A stretch of DNA of 64,000 bases from an uncultured Olsenella sp. (GCA_949290055.1 CASEQJ010000001.1:109831-173830); one strand, 5' to 3'; positions 49,149-58,420 are shown, counted from the stretch's first letter. Program-made: numbers and translations. Notes: generated by a model not told the origin, from the sequence alone.

Positions 49149-50192
49149 ATGGCAGCTCCCTTCGTCGACTACCTCGCGCGTCGCCTGCCCCTCGTCGAGG
49201 GCGCCCTCGCGCCCTCCGCGTCCGCGCCGCTCACCGGCGGCTCTGTGGCGAGCGACCTTCGCGGCTACCTCTACGACCCGCTCGACCGCTTCACCGCGAG
49301 CGGCGGCAAGCGCGTGCGACCGGTGCTCTGCCTGCTCGGCGCCGAGGCGGCGGGCGGGACGGCGGAGAGCGCGCTCGCGTGCGCGGTGGCCGTCGAGCTC
49401 TTCCAGAGCGCGGCGCTCATTCACGACGACATAGCCGACGAGGGCGAGCTGCGCCGCGGCGAGCCGTGCCTGTATCGCGTGGAGGGGACGGGCCTGGCGA
49501 TAAACGCGGGCGACCTCGCGCTTGTTCGCGTCCTCGAGGTCATTCTCGCCGACGAGGGGCTCGACGCCGAGCGCAAGGCGCTCGTGCTCGACGAGGTTGC
49601 GCGCATGGAGCGCCACACCCTCGAGGGCCAGGCGCTCGACCTCGGCTGGGTGCGCGACGCCCGCTGGGACGTCACCCCCGACGACTACCTCTACATGGTG
49701 CGCAGCAAGACCGCGTGGTACACCGTTGCCAGCCCGCTGCGGCTCGGCGCGCTCGCGGCCGGCGGCTCGCGCGAGACGGCGGACGGCCTCGAGCGGGCGG
49801 GCCTGCCCGCGGGCCTCGCCTTCCAGATTCAGGACGACCTGCTCAACCTCGTGGGCGACGCAGCGGCTCAGGGCAAGGACTTCCGCTCGGACATAACCGA
49901 GGGCAAGCGCACGCTCGCCGTGGTCTGGGCGCTCGCGCACCTGGAGGCCGAGAAGGGCGACGAGCTCGTCGCCCTTCTCGGCTCCCACACCACGGACGCG
50001 AGCGAGCTGGACCGGGCGGTCGAGCTCATAGAGCTGGGCGGCGGCCTGGCGCACTGCCGCGAGCTGGCGCGCGCCTACGTCGACGAGGCTCGGCAGGCGG
50101 CAGACGCGCTCGCGCGGGACGGTCTCATAACGGTTGAGGCTCGCGACCTTCTCTGCTCTATGGCAGACTTTTTCGTGGAGCGCGTGAGCTAG
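49149..50192 (+). CDS. Polyprenyl diphosphate synthase
   Basis: 347 residues. GGKRVRPVLCLLGAEA, first Asp-rich motif ALIHDDIADEGELRRGEP, second motif FQIQDDLLNLVGD. It condenses isopentenyl diphosphate onto allylic diphosphates; chain length cannot be read with confidence, but a farnesyl/geranylgeranyl or longer product for quinone or cell-wall lipid carriers is likely. The start is preceded only by CGAGAAGAAC, a weak ribosome site. It is 15 bp after galE. Confidence 0.9.
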   Translation: MAAPFVDYLARRLPLVEGALAPSASAPLTGGSVASDLRGYLYDPLDRFTASGGKRVRPVLCLLGAEAAGGTAESALACAVAVELFQSAALIHDDIADEGELRRGEPCLYRVEGTGLAINAGDLALVRVLEVILADEGLDAERKALVLDEVARMERHTLEGQALDLGWVRDARWDVTPDDYLYMVRSKTAWYTVASPLRLGALAAGGSRETADGLERAGLPAGLAFQIQDDLLNLVGDAAAQGKDFRSDITEGKRTLAVVWALAHLEAEKGDELVALLGSHTTDASELDRAVELIELGGGLAHCRELARAYVDEARQAADALARDGLITVEARDLLCSMADFFVERVS

Positions 50193-50219
50193 GCGCGCTC
50201 GTTGTCGGCAGGAGAGGCA

Positions 50220-51137
50220 ATGGAAGCAATTATCGAGGGAGCGACGGGCGCTGCCGTCGAGGACATACAGGAGCGGCTCTCGTCGCTCGGCTACGCGATC
50301 GAGGGGGCCGAGCTTGACGCGCGCTCCTTCGGGCGCTCGACCGCCACGGCGGTCGCGCGCTTTAGGCTCGACCACGGGCTCTCGCTGGGCGAGGCCGTCG
50401 ACGCGCCCACGTGGTCGGTCCTCGTGGACGAGTGCTACCAGCTCGGCGACCGCACCCTTTACCTGAGGCTCCCCAACTTCCACGGCAACGACGTGCGGCA
50501 GCTCCAGGAGCGCCTCAACGTGCTCGGCTTCTCGTGCGGTCCCGTGGACGGGGTCTACGGCGTTCACACCGAGGCGGCCGTCAAGCTCTTCCAGGAGAGC
50601 ATGGGCGCGCTCGCCGACGGCATGGCGTTCCAGGACACCTTCGACGCGATCGAGCGCCTGCGCCACGTCTGGGCCGGCAAGCCCGCCGACGGTCCGCACC
50701 CCCAGGGCTCCATGGGCTTCGCGCGCGCCGCGAGCGTGCTCGAGAGCGCCGGCATAGCCATAACCGCCGACGACCCGATCTCGCGAAACGTCGCCGGCCG
50801 CATTTGGAACCTCGCGCACGCCACCGTCGACGACTGCGCGCTCGAGCTGGTTGACGCACCCTCCGGCGTGCGTCCCGAGACGCGCGTCCTTATCGTCCTG
50901 TCGACCGAACCCCTCCCGGACAACGTCGCGTCCGGGGTCGGCAACCTGGCGCTCGACGACCTCGACACGCTTCCGCTGCGCCTCCGGACGGCGATTCAGA
51001 GCTCGGGCTCCGCGCCACGCACCGTCCGCATCGAGCTTCCCGTGGGCGAGGGGGCGTTCACCACGAGCGACGCGCAGACCTTTGCCGTGCTCCTGCTCGA
51101 CGCCATTTGCGCCGCCTTTGACCACCTCGACCTGTAG
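50220..51137 (+). CDS. Protein with two peptidoglycan-binding domains
   Basis: 305 residues from ATG at 50220 (AGGAGAGG before it). Two PG_binding_1-type repeats: AAVEDIQERLSSLGYAIEGA with TATAVARFRLDHGL, and DVRQLQERLNVLGFSCGPVD with TEAAVKLFQESMG. The C-terminal half (about 165-305) is unlike known catalytic domains to my eye; coriobacterial homologues near galE/ispA-type genes resemble regulators of amidase activity, but this is a guess. No signal peptide. Confidence 0.8.
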   Translation: MEAIIEGATGAAVEDIQERLSSLGYAIEGAELDARSFGRSTATAVARFRLDHGLSLGEAVDAPTWSVLVDECYQLGDRTLYLRLPNFHGNDVRQLQERLNVLGFSCGPVDGVYGVHTEAAVKLFQESMGALADGMAFQDTFDAIERLRHVWAGKPADGPHPQGSMGFARAASVLESAGIAITADDPISRNVAGRIWNLAHATVDDCALELVDAPSGVRPETRVLIVLSTEPLPDNVASGVGNLALDDLDTLPLRLRTAIQSSGSAPRTVRIELPVGEGAFTTSDAQTFAVLLLDAICAAFDHLDL

Positions 51138-51155
51138 ACGCGACAGGGGGCGGCC

Positions 51156-52397
51156 ATGTTCAGCCCGTTTCGAGACGCCGGCGGCACGCCCAAGGGCCTC
51201 GCTGAGGTGACCTGGGACGACTTTTCGCAGCTCGCGGAGCTTGACGAGGGCTTCGTGCTCGAGTTCAAGCGCGACTGGACCCCGTCGGTGCAGCGCAAGG
51301 TTCCCAAGATAATCGCCTCGTTCGCCAACTCGCGCGGCGGCTGGCTCGTAATCGGCATATCCGACGACGACCACGCCGTCTTCCCCGTCCCGCGCCCCTC
51401 CGCCGACTTCAGCCAGATCATAGGCGAGCTCTGCCGTCGGCACGTCTCCCCCGCTCCGCCCTTTGACGTGCGCTTCCTGCCCGACCCTGCAGACGACGCG
51501 CGCGGGGTGGTCCTCGTTCGCGTGGCGGAGGGCGACTTCCCGCCCTACATTGCCGACGGCGTCGTGGAGATTCGCGAGGGCTCGACCTCCGGGCCGGCCA
51601 CGGGCGCCTCCCTCGTCGAGCTTTACGGCAAGGCCACCGGTCGGCGCCGGGAGATCGCCGAGTTCTGCAACAGAACCGTGTTCTACCCGAACGAGGGCTC
51701 GGACGGACGGCCGCTGCCGCTGTTTGACCTCTACCTCTACCGCATGGGGCGCCCCGAGGGCGCGCCGTCGCGTGACGAGGTCGCCACCCACGTGGACGCC
51801 ATGCGCGCGGCGTTTGCCGACCAGCACCTGACCTGCCACGTGAGCCACGCCCACGACTCGCGCATACTCCGCAACTCGCTCCCCGCCGGACCCGCCGACG
51901 CCCACTCCGCGATCGAGCTCTTTGGCGACGAGTCCATGAAGCTCACCGTGCCCGCCGTCCTTCTCGACGAGAGACAGCGTACCCGGGCGCTGGCGTGCAT
52001 GCGCGAGCTCGGGCTCTTCTCGGCGGACGAGGGCAGGCTCATTAACGCCCGCGCCACGCTGCGGCGCGTCTCTCGCCTGGCCTCCGTGCTCGACCGCTAC
52101 GTGCGCCGGCGCGGCGTTGCGTGGCAGGGCTACGCCGTCGCCTACGAGCTCGAGAACATGGCCGGGATCATTCTCTGGAGCGACGACCCCGTCTACCAGG
52201 CCTACATTGCCGAGAAGGGCGTGCTCTCGTGCGGGACCACGGACTGCCGCAGCCGCGTGCGCTACCTCGACGACGGCGACCATGACTCATTCCGCGCCCG
52301 GCAGTTTGCGGGCAGCCACTTCTTCGAGGCGTGCGGCCTGCCGCTCGGCTCGCCGGACCCGCAGGACAACGCCCTCGTGGACGCCCTGCTCCGCTGA
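51156..52397 (+). CDS. AlbA_2-domain (Schlafen-type) putative nucleic-acid-binding protein
   Basis: 413 residues. The N-terminal AlbA_2 domain is visible: LDEGFVLEFKRDWTPSVQRK, IIASFANSRGGWLVIGISDD, HVSPAPPFDVRF, VVLVRVAEGDFPPYIADGVV and IREGSTSGPA (about 25-165). The rest has no motif I know. AlbA_2 proteins are usually regulators or helicase-linked. It is the last of four closely spaced genes from galE (gaps of 15, 27 and 18 bp). Confidence 0.82.
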   Translation: MFSPFRDAGGTPKGLAEVTWDDFSQLAELDEGFVLEFKRDWTPSVQRKVPKIIASFANSRGGWLVIGISDDDHAVFPVPRPSADFSQIIGELCRRHVSPAPPFDVRFLPDPADDARGVVLVRVAEGDFPPYIADGVVEIREGSTSGPATGASLVELYGKATGRRREIAEFCNRTVFYPNEGSDGRPLPLFDLYLYRMGRPEGAPSRDEVATHVDAMRAAFADQHLTCHVSHAHDSRILRNSLPAGPADAHSAIELFGDESMKLTVPAVLLDERQRTRALACMRELGLFSADEGRLINARATLRRVSRLASVLDRYVRRRGVAWQGYAVAYELENMAGIILWSDDPVYQAYIAEKGVLSCGTTDCRSRVRYLDDGDHDSFRARQFAGSHFFEACGLPLGSPDPQDNALVDALLR

Positions 52398-52434
52398 CGC
52401 CGCGCCCGGCGACCTCGGCCCGCGCGCTTCCTGT

Positions 52435-52440
52435 TACAAT
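52435..52440 (+). promoter_or_regulatory. -10 box before tRNA-Gln
   Basis: TACAAT, 15 bp before the first tRNA base. No clear -35 box is seen in the GC-rich sequence upstream. Confidence 0.4.
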
Positions 52441-52455
52441 TGAGCCCGGCGGCAC

Positions 52456-52530
52456 AGGGGTATCGTCCAATGGTTAGGACAGTGGTTTTTGGTGCCATCA
52501 ATGTGGGTTCGAATCCTACTACCCCTGCCA
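52456..52530 (+). tRNA. tRNA-Gln (anticodon UUG)
   Basis: Cloverleaf: acceptor AGGGGTA/TACCCCT, D arm GTCC-AATGGTTA-GGAC, anticodon arm GTGGT-TTTTGGT-GCCAT with TTG at positions 34-36, T arm GTGGG-TTCGAAT-CCTAC, discriminator G and encoded CCA. 75 bases. Confidence 0.96.
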
Positions 52531-52589
52531 CCGCTGCCTCGCGCTATCATGTTTGTGTAAGGGACTCACGCGTCGCTTGGAGGCCACAC

Positions 52590-53984
52590 ATGCCCATGAC
52601 CGCGATCGTCCTCGCCGCCGGCGAGGGTACGCGCATGAAGTCCCGCCACCCCAAGGTCATGCACAAGCTTCTCGACCGCCCGCTCGTCTCCTGGGTCACG
52701 CGCGCCGCGCGCGAGGCCGGGGCCGAGCGCATTGTCGTGGTCGTCGGGCACGGTGCCGACGAGGTGCGGGCTCATCTTGCAAACGAGAAGGACGTCGAGT
52801 GCGTCGAGCAGGCCGAGCGCCTGGGCACCGGTCACGCCGTGCGCGTGGCGCTCGAGGGGACGGGGGTCGCCTCGGGCCCGGTCGTCATCCTGAACGGCGA
52901 CCTGCCGCTCATTGAGCCCGCCACCGTGCGCGCGTTCGCCGAGTCCGTCGCCGACGGCGCCCACGCCGCCTCCGTCCTCACCATGACGCCGCCCGACCCG
53001 TTTGGCTACGGCCGCATAGAGCTTGCCGAGGACGGCACCGTCGCGCGCATTATTGAGCAGAAGGACTGCACGAGCGAGCAGGCCGCGAGCCTGCTGGAGT
53101 GCAACGCCGGCTGCTACGCCTTTGACGGCGCGCTTCTCGCCGCCCACATTGGTGAGATCGGCAACGACAACGCCCAGGGCGAGTACTACCTCCCCGACAT
53201 GGTGGAGATCCTGCGCGGCCACGGCCACGCCACCACGATCGTCCACTGCGCCGACTACCGCGAGGGCCTCGGCGCCAACAACCGCGCCCAGCTCGCCGAG
53301 CTCACCCGCTTCGCGCAGGAGCGCATAAACGAGCGCCTCATGGACGAGGGCGTCTCCATGCTCGACCCGCGCACGGTCTGGGTGGGCCCCGACGTCACCG
53401 TCGGGCGCGACACCGTCCTTCTCCCCATGACCATGCTCTGGGGCGAGACGAGCGTGGGCGAGGAGTGCGTCATAGGCCCCAACACGCGCCTGACCGACTG
53501 CACCGTTGCCGACCACGTCTCCCTGGAGGAGACCGTGGGCGTGGACGTCACCATTGAGCGCGACGTCACCTGCGGGCCGCGCGCCTACCTCCGCGGCGGC
53601 GCGCACGTCCTGGCCGGCGCGCACGTGGGCACGCACGTGGAGATCAAGAACTCCGTCATTGGCGAGGGCTCCAAGGTGCCGCACCTCTCCTACATTGGCG
53701 ACTGCACCATGGGCGCCGGCGTCAACATTGGCGGCGGCTCCATTACCTGCAACTACGACGGTGTGCACAAGAACCGCACCACGATTGGCGACAACGTCTT
53801 CGTGGGCTCGGACACTATGATGGTGGCGCCAGTCACGATCGGCGACGGCGCGCTGGTGGGCGCCAGCTCCTGCGTCACCAAGGACGTCCCCGCCGACGCG
53901 CTCTACCTCGAGCGCGCCGAAGCGCGCATAGTAGAGGGGTACGCCGCCAAGCGGCTCGAGAGACTCAAGAGAGACGAGGCCTAG
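52590..53984 (+). CDS. glmU: Bifunctional UDP-GlcNAc pyrophosphorylase / GlcN-1-P acetyltransferase
   Basis: 464 residues from ATG at 52590 (GGAGG before it); the open frame runs 50 codons upstream through the tRNA. Uridylyltransferase start AIVLAAGEGTRMKSRHPKVMHKL (split across the motif), ILNGDLPLI and ECNAGCYAFDG. The C-terminal left-handed beta-helix has hexapeptide repeats and NIGGGSITCNYDG, NRTTIGDNVFVGS. It makes UDP-GlcNAc. prs starts directly after its stop codon. Confidence 0.96.
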   Translation: MPMTAIVLAAGEGTRMKSRHPKVMHKLLDRPLVSWVTRAAREAGAERIVVVVGHGADEVRAHLANEKDVECVEQAERLGTGHAVRVALEGTGVASGPVVILNGDLPLIEPATVRAFAESVADGAHAASVLTMTPPDPFGYGRIELAEDGTVARIIEQKDCTSEQAASLLECNAGCYAFDGALLAAHIGEIGNDNAQGEYYLPDMVEILRGHGHATTIVHCADYREGLGANNRAQLAELTRFAQERINERLMDEGVSMLDPRTVWVGPDVTVGRDTVLLPMTMLWGETSVGEECVIGPNTRLTDCTVADHVSLEETVGVDVTIERDVTCGPRAYLRGGAHVLAGAHVGTHVEIKNSVIGEGSKVPHLSYIGDCTMGAGVNIGGGSITCNYDGVHKNRTTIGDNVFVGSDTMMVAPVTIGDGALVGASSCVTKDVPADALYLERAEARIVEGYAAKRLERLKRDEA

Positions 53985-54983
53985 ATGTACGAGAACCTGA
54001 GCCAGCCCATGCCGCTCCAGAAGGAGATCAAGCTCTACACCGGCACCGGCAACCCCGAACTGGCCGAGAAGATCGCCGAGATCCTGCACCTCGAGCTTCA
54101 GGGCCTCAACATTGAGAAGTTCGCCAACGGCGAGATTTACGCCCGCTTTGACGAGTCCGTCCGCGGCGACGACGTCTTCTTCATTCAGTCGCTCTCCGGC
54201 GCCAACGTGAACGACCTGCTCATGGAGACGCTCGTCGTGGCCGACGCCGCCAAGCGCGCCTCCGCCTCCAAGTTCACCGCGGTGCTCCCCCACTACTGCT
54301 ACGCGCGCCAGGACCGCAAGGCGGCCGCGCGCGAGCCGATCACCGCGCGCCTCGTGGCCAACATTCTCGAGGCCGCCGGCGTCGACCAGGTGATCACGAT
54401 CGACCTGCACCAGGGCCAGATCCAGGGCTTCTTCGACATTCCCGTGACTCACCTCACGGCGCTCTACCTCATCGGCGACTACTTCAAGGCCAAGAACTTT
54501 GACTGGGACAACACCGTCGTGGTCTCCCCCGACATGGGCCGCGCCAAGGTTGCCAAGCGCCTGGCCGACTACCTGGGCTGCGAGTTCGCCATTGCCCACA
54601 AGAGCCGTCCGAAGCACAACGCGTCCGAGGTCATGGGCATAATCGGCAACATTGAGGGCAAGACCTGCATCGTCAACGACGACATGATCGACACCGCGGG
54701 CACCCTCTGCGGCTCGGTCCGCAAGCTCAAGGAGATGGGTGCCGGCGACATCTACGTCTCCGCGACCCACGGAATCTTCTCCGGCCCCGCCATTGAGCGC
54801 CTGCAGGACGCGCCGCTCGAGGAGTGCGTGGTCACCGACATAATCCCCTGCGAGGCGGCCAACAAGCCGGGCTCCAAGATTCGCGCCATCTCCGTAGCCA
54901 CCGAGCTCGCCGAGGCAATCAACAGCGTCTACATGCGCCAGTCCGTCTCCGAGATCTTTGGGGGCCGCGGCGCCGAGATCTAA
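53985..54983 (+). CDS. prs: Ribose-phosphate pyrophosphokinase
   Basis: 332 residues. FANGEIYARFDESVRGDDVF, HYCYARQDRK, DLHQGQIQGFFD, VVSPDMGRAKVAKRLA and the PRPP loop CIVNDDMIDTAGTL. It makes PRPP for nucleotide and cofactor synthesis, including PyrE, PurL and NadE pathways seen here. ATG follows the glmU stop without a gap, so translation is probably coupled. A palindrome starts two bases after the stop. Confidence 0.96.
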   Translation: MYENLSQPMPLQKEIKLYTGTGNPELAEKIAEILHLELQGLNIEKFANGEIYARFDESVRGDDVFFIQSLSGANVNDLLMETLVVADAAKRASASKFTAVLPHYCYARQDRKAAAREPITARLVANILEAAGVDQVITIDLHQGQIQGFFDIPVTHLTALYLIGDYFKAKNFDWDNTVVVSPDMGRAKVAKRLADYLGCEFAIAHKSRPKHNASEVMGIIGNIEGKTCIVNDDMIDTAGTLCGSVRKLKEMGAGDIYVSATHGIFSGPAIERLQDAPLEECVVTDIIPCEAANKPGSKIRAISVATELAEAINSVYMRQSVSEIFGGRGAEI

Positions 54984-54984
54984 T

Positions 54985-55015
54985 CTGTTAATTGGGGACA
55001 GTCCCCAATTAACAG
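54985..55015. repeat. GGGGACAGTCCCC palindrome after prs
   Basis: CTGTTAATTGGGGAC-A-GTCCCCAATTAACAG, perfect 15-bp arms, single copy, two bases after the prs stop. Possible terminator. The rest of the 239-bp gap to pth has TACACT and TACATA -10-like boxes at about 55093 and 55181. Confidence 0.85.
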
Positions 55016-55222
55016 AAAGATTTGATACTTGTGTGGGGTCGCCTCCGGGCGGCCCCGTCCTTTTGTCTTCTCCGCCTCCCTCGCGACGGGTATGTACACT
55101 TGATCGTTTGCCCGTTAATAGAGACAATCCGTTTACCAGCGAAAACACCAGAGGCCATACGCGCTGTCAAGCGTGGTAGTGTACATAACCGTCAAACGAC
55201 ACCCAAAACGTGAGGACGTGCC

Positions 55223-55792
55223 ATGTCTCAGCCAGCAAAAGCAGGTCCCGCTGCCATTAAAATCGTCTGCGGGCTCGGAAACCCTGACGCCGAGTACGCC
55301 CACACGCGCCATAACGCGGGTTTTGCCACGATTGACGCTGTGGCGACGCGTCGTGGCGTGCGCTACTGGAAGTCCGAGGCGGGCGCCCAGGTGGCCTCTA
55401 TCACAGTTACCGACAAGGACGGCGTGAAGCGCGAGGTTCTTCTCGCCAAGCCGATGAGCTACATGAACACCTCGGGCGGGCCGCTCTCCAAACTGGCACG
55501 CTCCCACCATGTGAAACCAGCGGAGATTCTCGTGGTCCACGACGAGGTGGACCTGCCCGCGGGTGTGGTCAAGCTCAAACTGGGCGGCGGGCTCAACGCC
55601 CACAACGGCCTGCGCTCGATTGCCGACAAGCTGGGCAGCCGCGACTTTGCGCGCGTGCAGTTTGGCATTGGTCGCCCGCCCGGGCGCATGCCGGTGGCCG
55701 ACTACGTGCTGCGCGAGCTCAAGGGCGCCTTCCTCCAGGACTTTGAGCTCACCGTCGAGCGCGCCGCCGACCTCGTCGAGCGGACGCTCTGA
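55223..55792 (+). CDS. pth: Peptidyl-tRNA hydrolase
   Basis: 189 residues. VCGLGNPDAEYAHTRHNAGF (with the catalytic His), KPMSYMNTSGG, VVHDEVDLPAG and GGGLNAHNGLRSI. It frees tRNA from peptides dropped by ribosomes. The glmU-prs-pth order is common in Gram-positive bacteria. Start after GAGGACGTGCC. Confidence 0.95.
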   Translation: MSQPAKAGPAAIKIVCGLGNPDAEYAHTRHNAGFATIDAVATRRGVRYWKSEAGAQVASITVTDKDGVKREVLLAKPMSYMNTSGGPLSKLARSHHVKPAEILVVHDEVDLPAGVVKLKLGGGLNAHNGLRSIADKLGSRDFARVQFGIGRPPGRMPVADYVLRELKGAFLQDFELTVERAADLVERTL

Positions 55793-55813
55793 CGGAACGG
55801 CCCCCCGACCAGA

Positions 55814-55929
55814 AATCCCGAGTTACGCCTGGCGAGAAGCACGCGTAACTCGGGATTATTGGTAATTCGGACACAAATCCCGAGTTACGCACGCAAACGT
55901 CATGGCTGGACAGCGCGCTACTCGGGATT
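55814..55929. repeat. Two tandem AATCCCGAGTTACGC hairpins
   Basis: First: AATCCCGAGTTACGC (55814-55828) with GCGTAACTCGGGATT (55843-55857), perfect. Second: the same left arm (55876-55890) with GCGCTACTCGGGATT (55915-55929), two mismatches. A decayed relative flanks the hairpin at 15320-15405. They lie between pth and nfnA and may end the pth transcript. Confidence 0.7.
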
Positions 55930-55935
55930 CTTGGT

Positions 55936-55964
55936 GAGACAAACGAACCTGTCCCCTTTGTCTC
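55936..55964. repeat. GAGACAAA/TTTGTCTC palindrome
   Basis: GAGACAAA (55936-55943) and TTTGTCTC (55957-55964) flank CGAACCTGTCCCC. Related in sequence to the palindrome at 6313-6339 (TGACAAAG-AACCCTGGCAC-CTTTGTCA). Confidence 0.6.
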
Positions 55965-56070
55965 GCCGCTCGCCGCACGGACGTTGGAATGCGCCAGCGC
56001 TGGGGTACAATCGAGTGCTGGAAGGCCATACGGCCCAACAACGAGGGAATGCAGGAGAGGAGTGCGGTTA

Positions 56071-56913
56071 ATGTACAAGATCCTCGAAAAGACGCAGTTC
56101 TCGGAGAAGGTGTTTAAGTTCCGCATCGAGGCGCCACGGATGGCCAAGCACGCTCACGCCGGCCAGTTCCTCATGGTGCGCGCCAACGAGACGGGCGAGC
56201 GCGTCCCGTTCACGCTCGCTGGCTGGAACGCCGACGAGGGCTGGGTCGAGTTCATCTTCATGGTGATCGGCAAGACCACGGAAATGCTGTCCACCTACAA
56301 CGAGGGCGACTCCATTAAGGACGTCACCGGTCCGCTGGGCGTCCCCACCGAGATGGCGGACGGCCCCTGCGCGGTCATTGGCGGCGGCGTCGGCCTGGCG
56401 ATCGCCTTCCCGGTTGCCCGTCACCTGGTGGAGACCGGCCACGAGGTCCACGCCATTATGGGCGCGCGCACCAAAGACCTGCTGCTCCTTGAGGACCAGT
56501 TCCGCGAGATCCTCCCGGACGACCACATCCACATCACCACCGACGACGGCTCCTACGGCGAGAAGGGCGTGGTCACCGCGCCGCTCGAGCGCCTGCTGCA
56601 GGAGAAGGCCGTTTCCCAGGTCTTCTGCGTCGGCCCGGTGCCCATGATGAAGTTCTCCGCCCTCACGGCCGAGAAGTACAACACGCCGATCACCGCGTCG
56701 CTGAACCCCATCATGGTCGACGGCACCGGCATGTGCGGCTGCTGCCGCGTGGAGGTCGACGGCCAGACGAAGTTCGCCTGCGTCGACGGCCCCGACTTTG
56801 ACGCCACCAAGGTCGACTGGAACGACCTTCGCGCGCGTCAGGCCGCGTATCTCACCGAGGAGGGCCAGTCCCTCAAGGCTTACGAGGAGGCGAACTGCGC
56901 ATGCCACAGGTAA
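56071..56913 (+). CDS. nfnA: NfnA-like FAD/[2Fe-2S] subunit (DHOD electron-transfer type)
   Basis: 280 residues from ATG at 56071 (AGGAGAGGAG upstream). FAD/NAD-binding reductase fold: GQFLMVRANETGERVPFTLA, VTGPLGVPTE, CAVIGGGVGLAIAFPVARHL. The C-terminal [2Fe-2S] cluster is DGTGMCGCCRVEVDG with the last ligand in FACVDGPDFD. With the next gene it forms NADH-dependent ferredoxin:NADP oxidoreductase, or a related flavin complex. It overlaps the next gene by 13 bp. TACAAT at about 56007 may be its -10 box. Confidence 0.88.
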   Translation: MYKILEKTQFSEKVFKFRIEAPRMAKHAHAGQFLMVRANETGERVPFTLAGWNADEGWVEFIFMVIGKTTEMLSTYNEGDSIKDVTGPLGVPTEMADGPCAVIGGGVGLAIAFPVARHLVETGHEVHAIMGARTKDLLLLEDQFREILPDDHIHITTDDGSYGEKGVVTAPLERLLQEKAVSQVFCVGPVPMMKFSALTAEKYNTPITASLNPIMVDGTGMCGCCRVEVDGQTKFACVDGPDFDATKVDWNDLRARQAAYLTEEGQSLKAYEEANCACHR

Positions 56914-58301
56914 ACGGTCGCTTTGTCCCCGACATGAAGTCCCCGCGCACGCCGGACAACGAGGAGCCGGCAGCCGAGCGCGCGTGCGACTTCCGCCCCG
57001 TCGACAAGGGCTTCACCAAGGAGATGGCGCTGGCCGAGGCCGAGCGCTGCATGGACTGCAAGAAGCCGTTCTGCGTTGACGGCTGCCCCGTCAACATCAA
57101 CATCCCCAAGTTCATAGAGAAGATTCGCGAGGAGAAGTTCGGCGAGGCGCTGGACATAATCCGCGAGGACTCCATGCTCCCCGCCATCTGCGGTCGCGTG
57201 TGCCCGCAGGAGAACCAGTGCGAGGGCAAGTGCATTCGCGGCAAGAAGGGCGACCCGGTGGCGATTGGCCAGCTGGAGCGCTTCCTCGGCGACCAGCCCG
57301 AGCTTGCCTCCAAGCCCAAGATGGCCCCCAAGAACGGCAAGAAGGTCGCCGTCGTTGGCTCCGGCCCGTCCGGAATCACCTGTGCCGGCGAGCTCGCCCG
57401 CAACGGCTTTGACGTCACCGTCTTCGAGGCCTTCTTCACCGGCGGCGGCGTGCTCGTCTACGGCATTCCCGAGTTCCGTCTGCCCAAGGCGGTCGTCAAG
57501 CGCGAGATCGACGGCCTGGAGGAGATGGGCGTCAAGTTTGAGTACAACTCCGTCGTCGGCCGCATCACCGACGCCGAGGAGCTTTTCGCCGAGGGCTATG
57601 ACGCGATCTACATTGCCACGGGCGCGGGCCTGCCCAAGTTCCTCAACGTGCCCGGCGAGAACCTTCCCAACGTCTTCTTCGCCAACGAGTACCTCACGCG
57701 CGTGAACCTCATGAAGGCGAACCGCTTCCCCGAGTACGACACCCCCACCAAGCACGGCAAGAACGTCGTGGTGTTTGGTGGCGGCAACGTCGCCATGGAC
57801 GCGGTGCGCACCGCCAAGCGCCTGGGCGCCGAGCGTGCGATCATTGCCTACCGCCGCACGGAGGACGAGATGCCCGCCCGTCGCGCGGAGCTTCACCACG
57901 CCAAGGCCGAGGGCGTCGAGGTCATGCCGCTCGTTGCGCCGCTGGAGTTCGTGAAGGGCGAGGACGGCGCCGTCTGCGCGGTGCGCGTCCAGAAGATGGA
58001 GCTCGGCGAGCCCGACGCCTCCGGGCGCCGTCGCCCGGTGCCCATTGAGGGCGCCGTCGAGGAGATCCCCTGCGACGTGGCCATCTCCGCCATTGGCACC
58101 AACGCCAACCCGTTTGCGAAGATGATCGGGGACATCAAGCTCAACAAGTGGGGCTACATAATCGCCGACGAGGACGGCCGCACCTCCGACCCGCGCATTT
58201 GGGCCGGCGGCGACATCGTCACCGGCGCGGCCACGGTCATTCTGGCCATGGGCGCCGGCAAGACCGCGGCGGCGAGCATTACCAAGGCGCTCGTCGGGTA
58301 G
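56901..58301 (+). CDS. nfnB: NfnB-like subunit (glutamate synthase small-subunit homologue)
   Basis: 466 residues. N-terminal iron-sulfur region: AERCMDCKKPFCVDGCPVNI, ICGRVCPQENQCEGKCIRG. Then VAVVGSGPSGITCAGELA (FAD), the GGGVLVYGIPEFRLPK segment, and FGGGNVAMDAVRTAKRLGA (NADPH). No GltB large subunit is nearby and the partner gene is NfnA-like, so electron bifurcation between NADH, NADPH and ferredoxin is likelier than glutamate synthesis. Often annotated gltA. Followed by a hairpin. Confidence 0.88.
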   Translation: MPQVNGRFVPDMKSPRTPDNEEPAAERACDFRPVDKGFTKEMALAEAERCMDCKKPFCVDGCPVNINIPKFIEKIREEKFGEALDIIREDSMLPAICGRVCPQENQCEGKCIRGKKGDPVAIGQLERFLGDQPELASKPKMAPKNGKKVAVVGSGPSGITCAGELARNGFDVTVFEAFFTGGGVLVYGIPEFRLPKAVVKREIDGLEEMGVKFEYNSVVGRITDAEELFAEGYDAIYIATGAGLPKFLNVPGENLPNVFFANEYLTRVNLMKANRFPEYDTPTKHGKNVVVFGGGNVAMDAVRTAKRLGAERAIIAYRRTEDEMPARRAELHHAKAEGVEVMPLVAPLEFVKGEDGAVCAVRVQKMELGEPDASGRRRPVPIEGAVEEIPCDVAISAIGTNANPFAKMIGDIKLNKWGYIIADEDGRTSDPRIWAGGDIVTGAATVILAMGAGKTAAASITKALVG

Positions 58302-58328
58302 CGAGAAGAACGTCTGACCGCAAGGTCC

Positions 58329-58393
58329 GGCCCCGCCGATTTCCACGCAGGAGTGCGCTTCGCGGAACTCCTGCTTAGGAAATCGGCGGGGCC
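58329..58393 (+). terminator. CGC-GNA-GCG hairpin after nfnB
   Basis: GGCCCCGCCGATTTCC (58329-58344) pairs perfectly with GGAAATCGGCGGGGCC (58378-58393); inner GCAGGAGT-GCGCTTCGCGGA-ACTCCTGC. Followed by TTTCTCTGT, so a normal terminator role fits. Confidence 0.85.
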
Positions 58394-58420
58394 TTTCTCT
58401 GTCGAGGTTCTTCTCGCCAG

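Noticed and set aside
48060..52283. 1407-codon open frame on the minus strand
   Set aside because: It runs antiparallel to galE, the polyprenyl synthase, the PG-binding and AlbA_2 genes, has low-complexity Arg/Ala/Val/Gly content and no motif; a by-product of high GC.
56901..58301. Assignment as the small subunit of glutamate synthase
   Set aside because: No large subunit gene nearby and a direct overlap with an NfnA-like gene; NfnB is the better reading.
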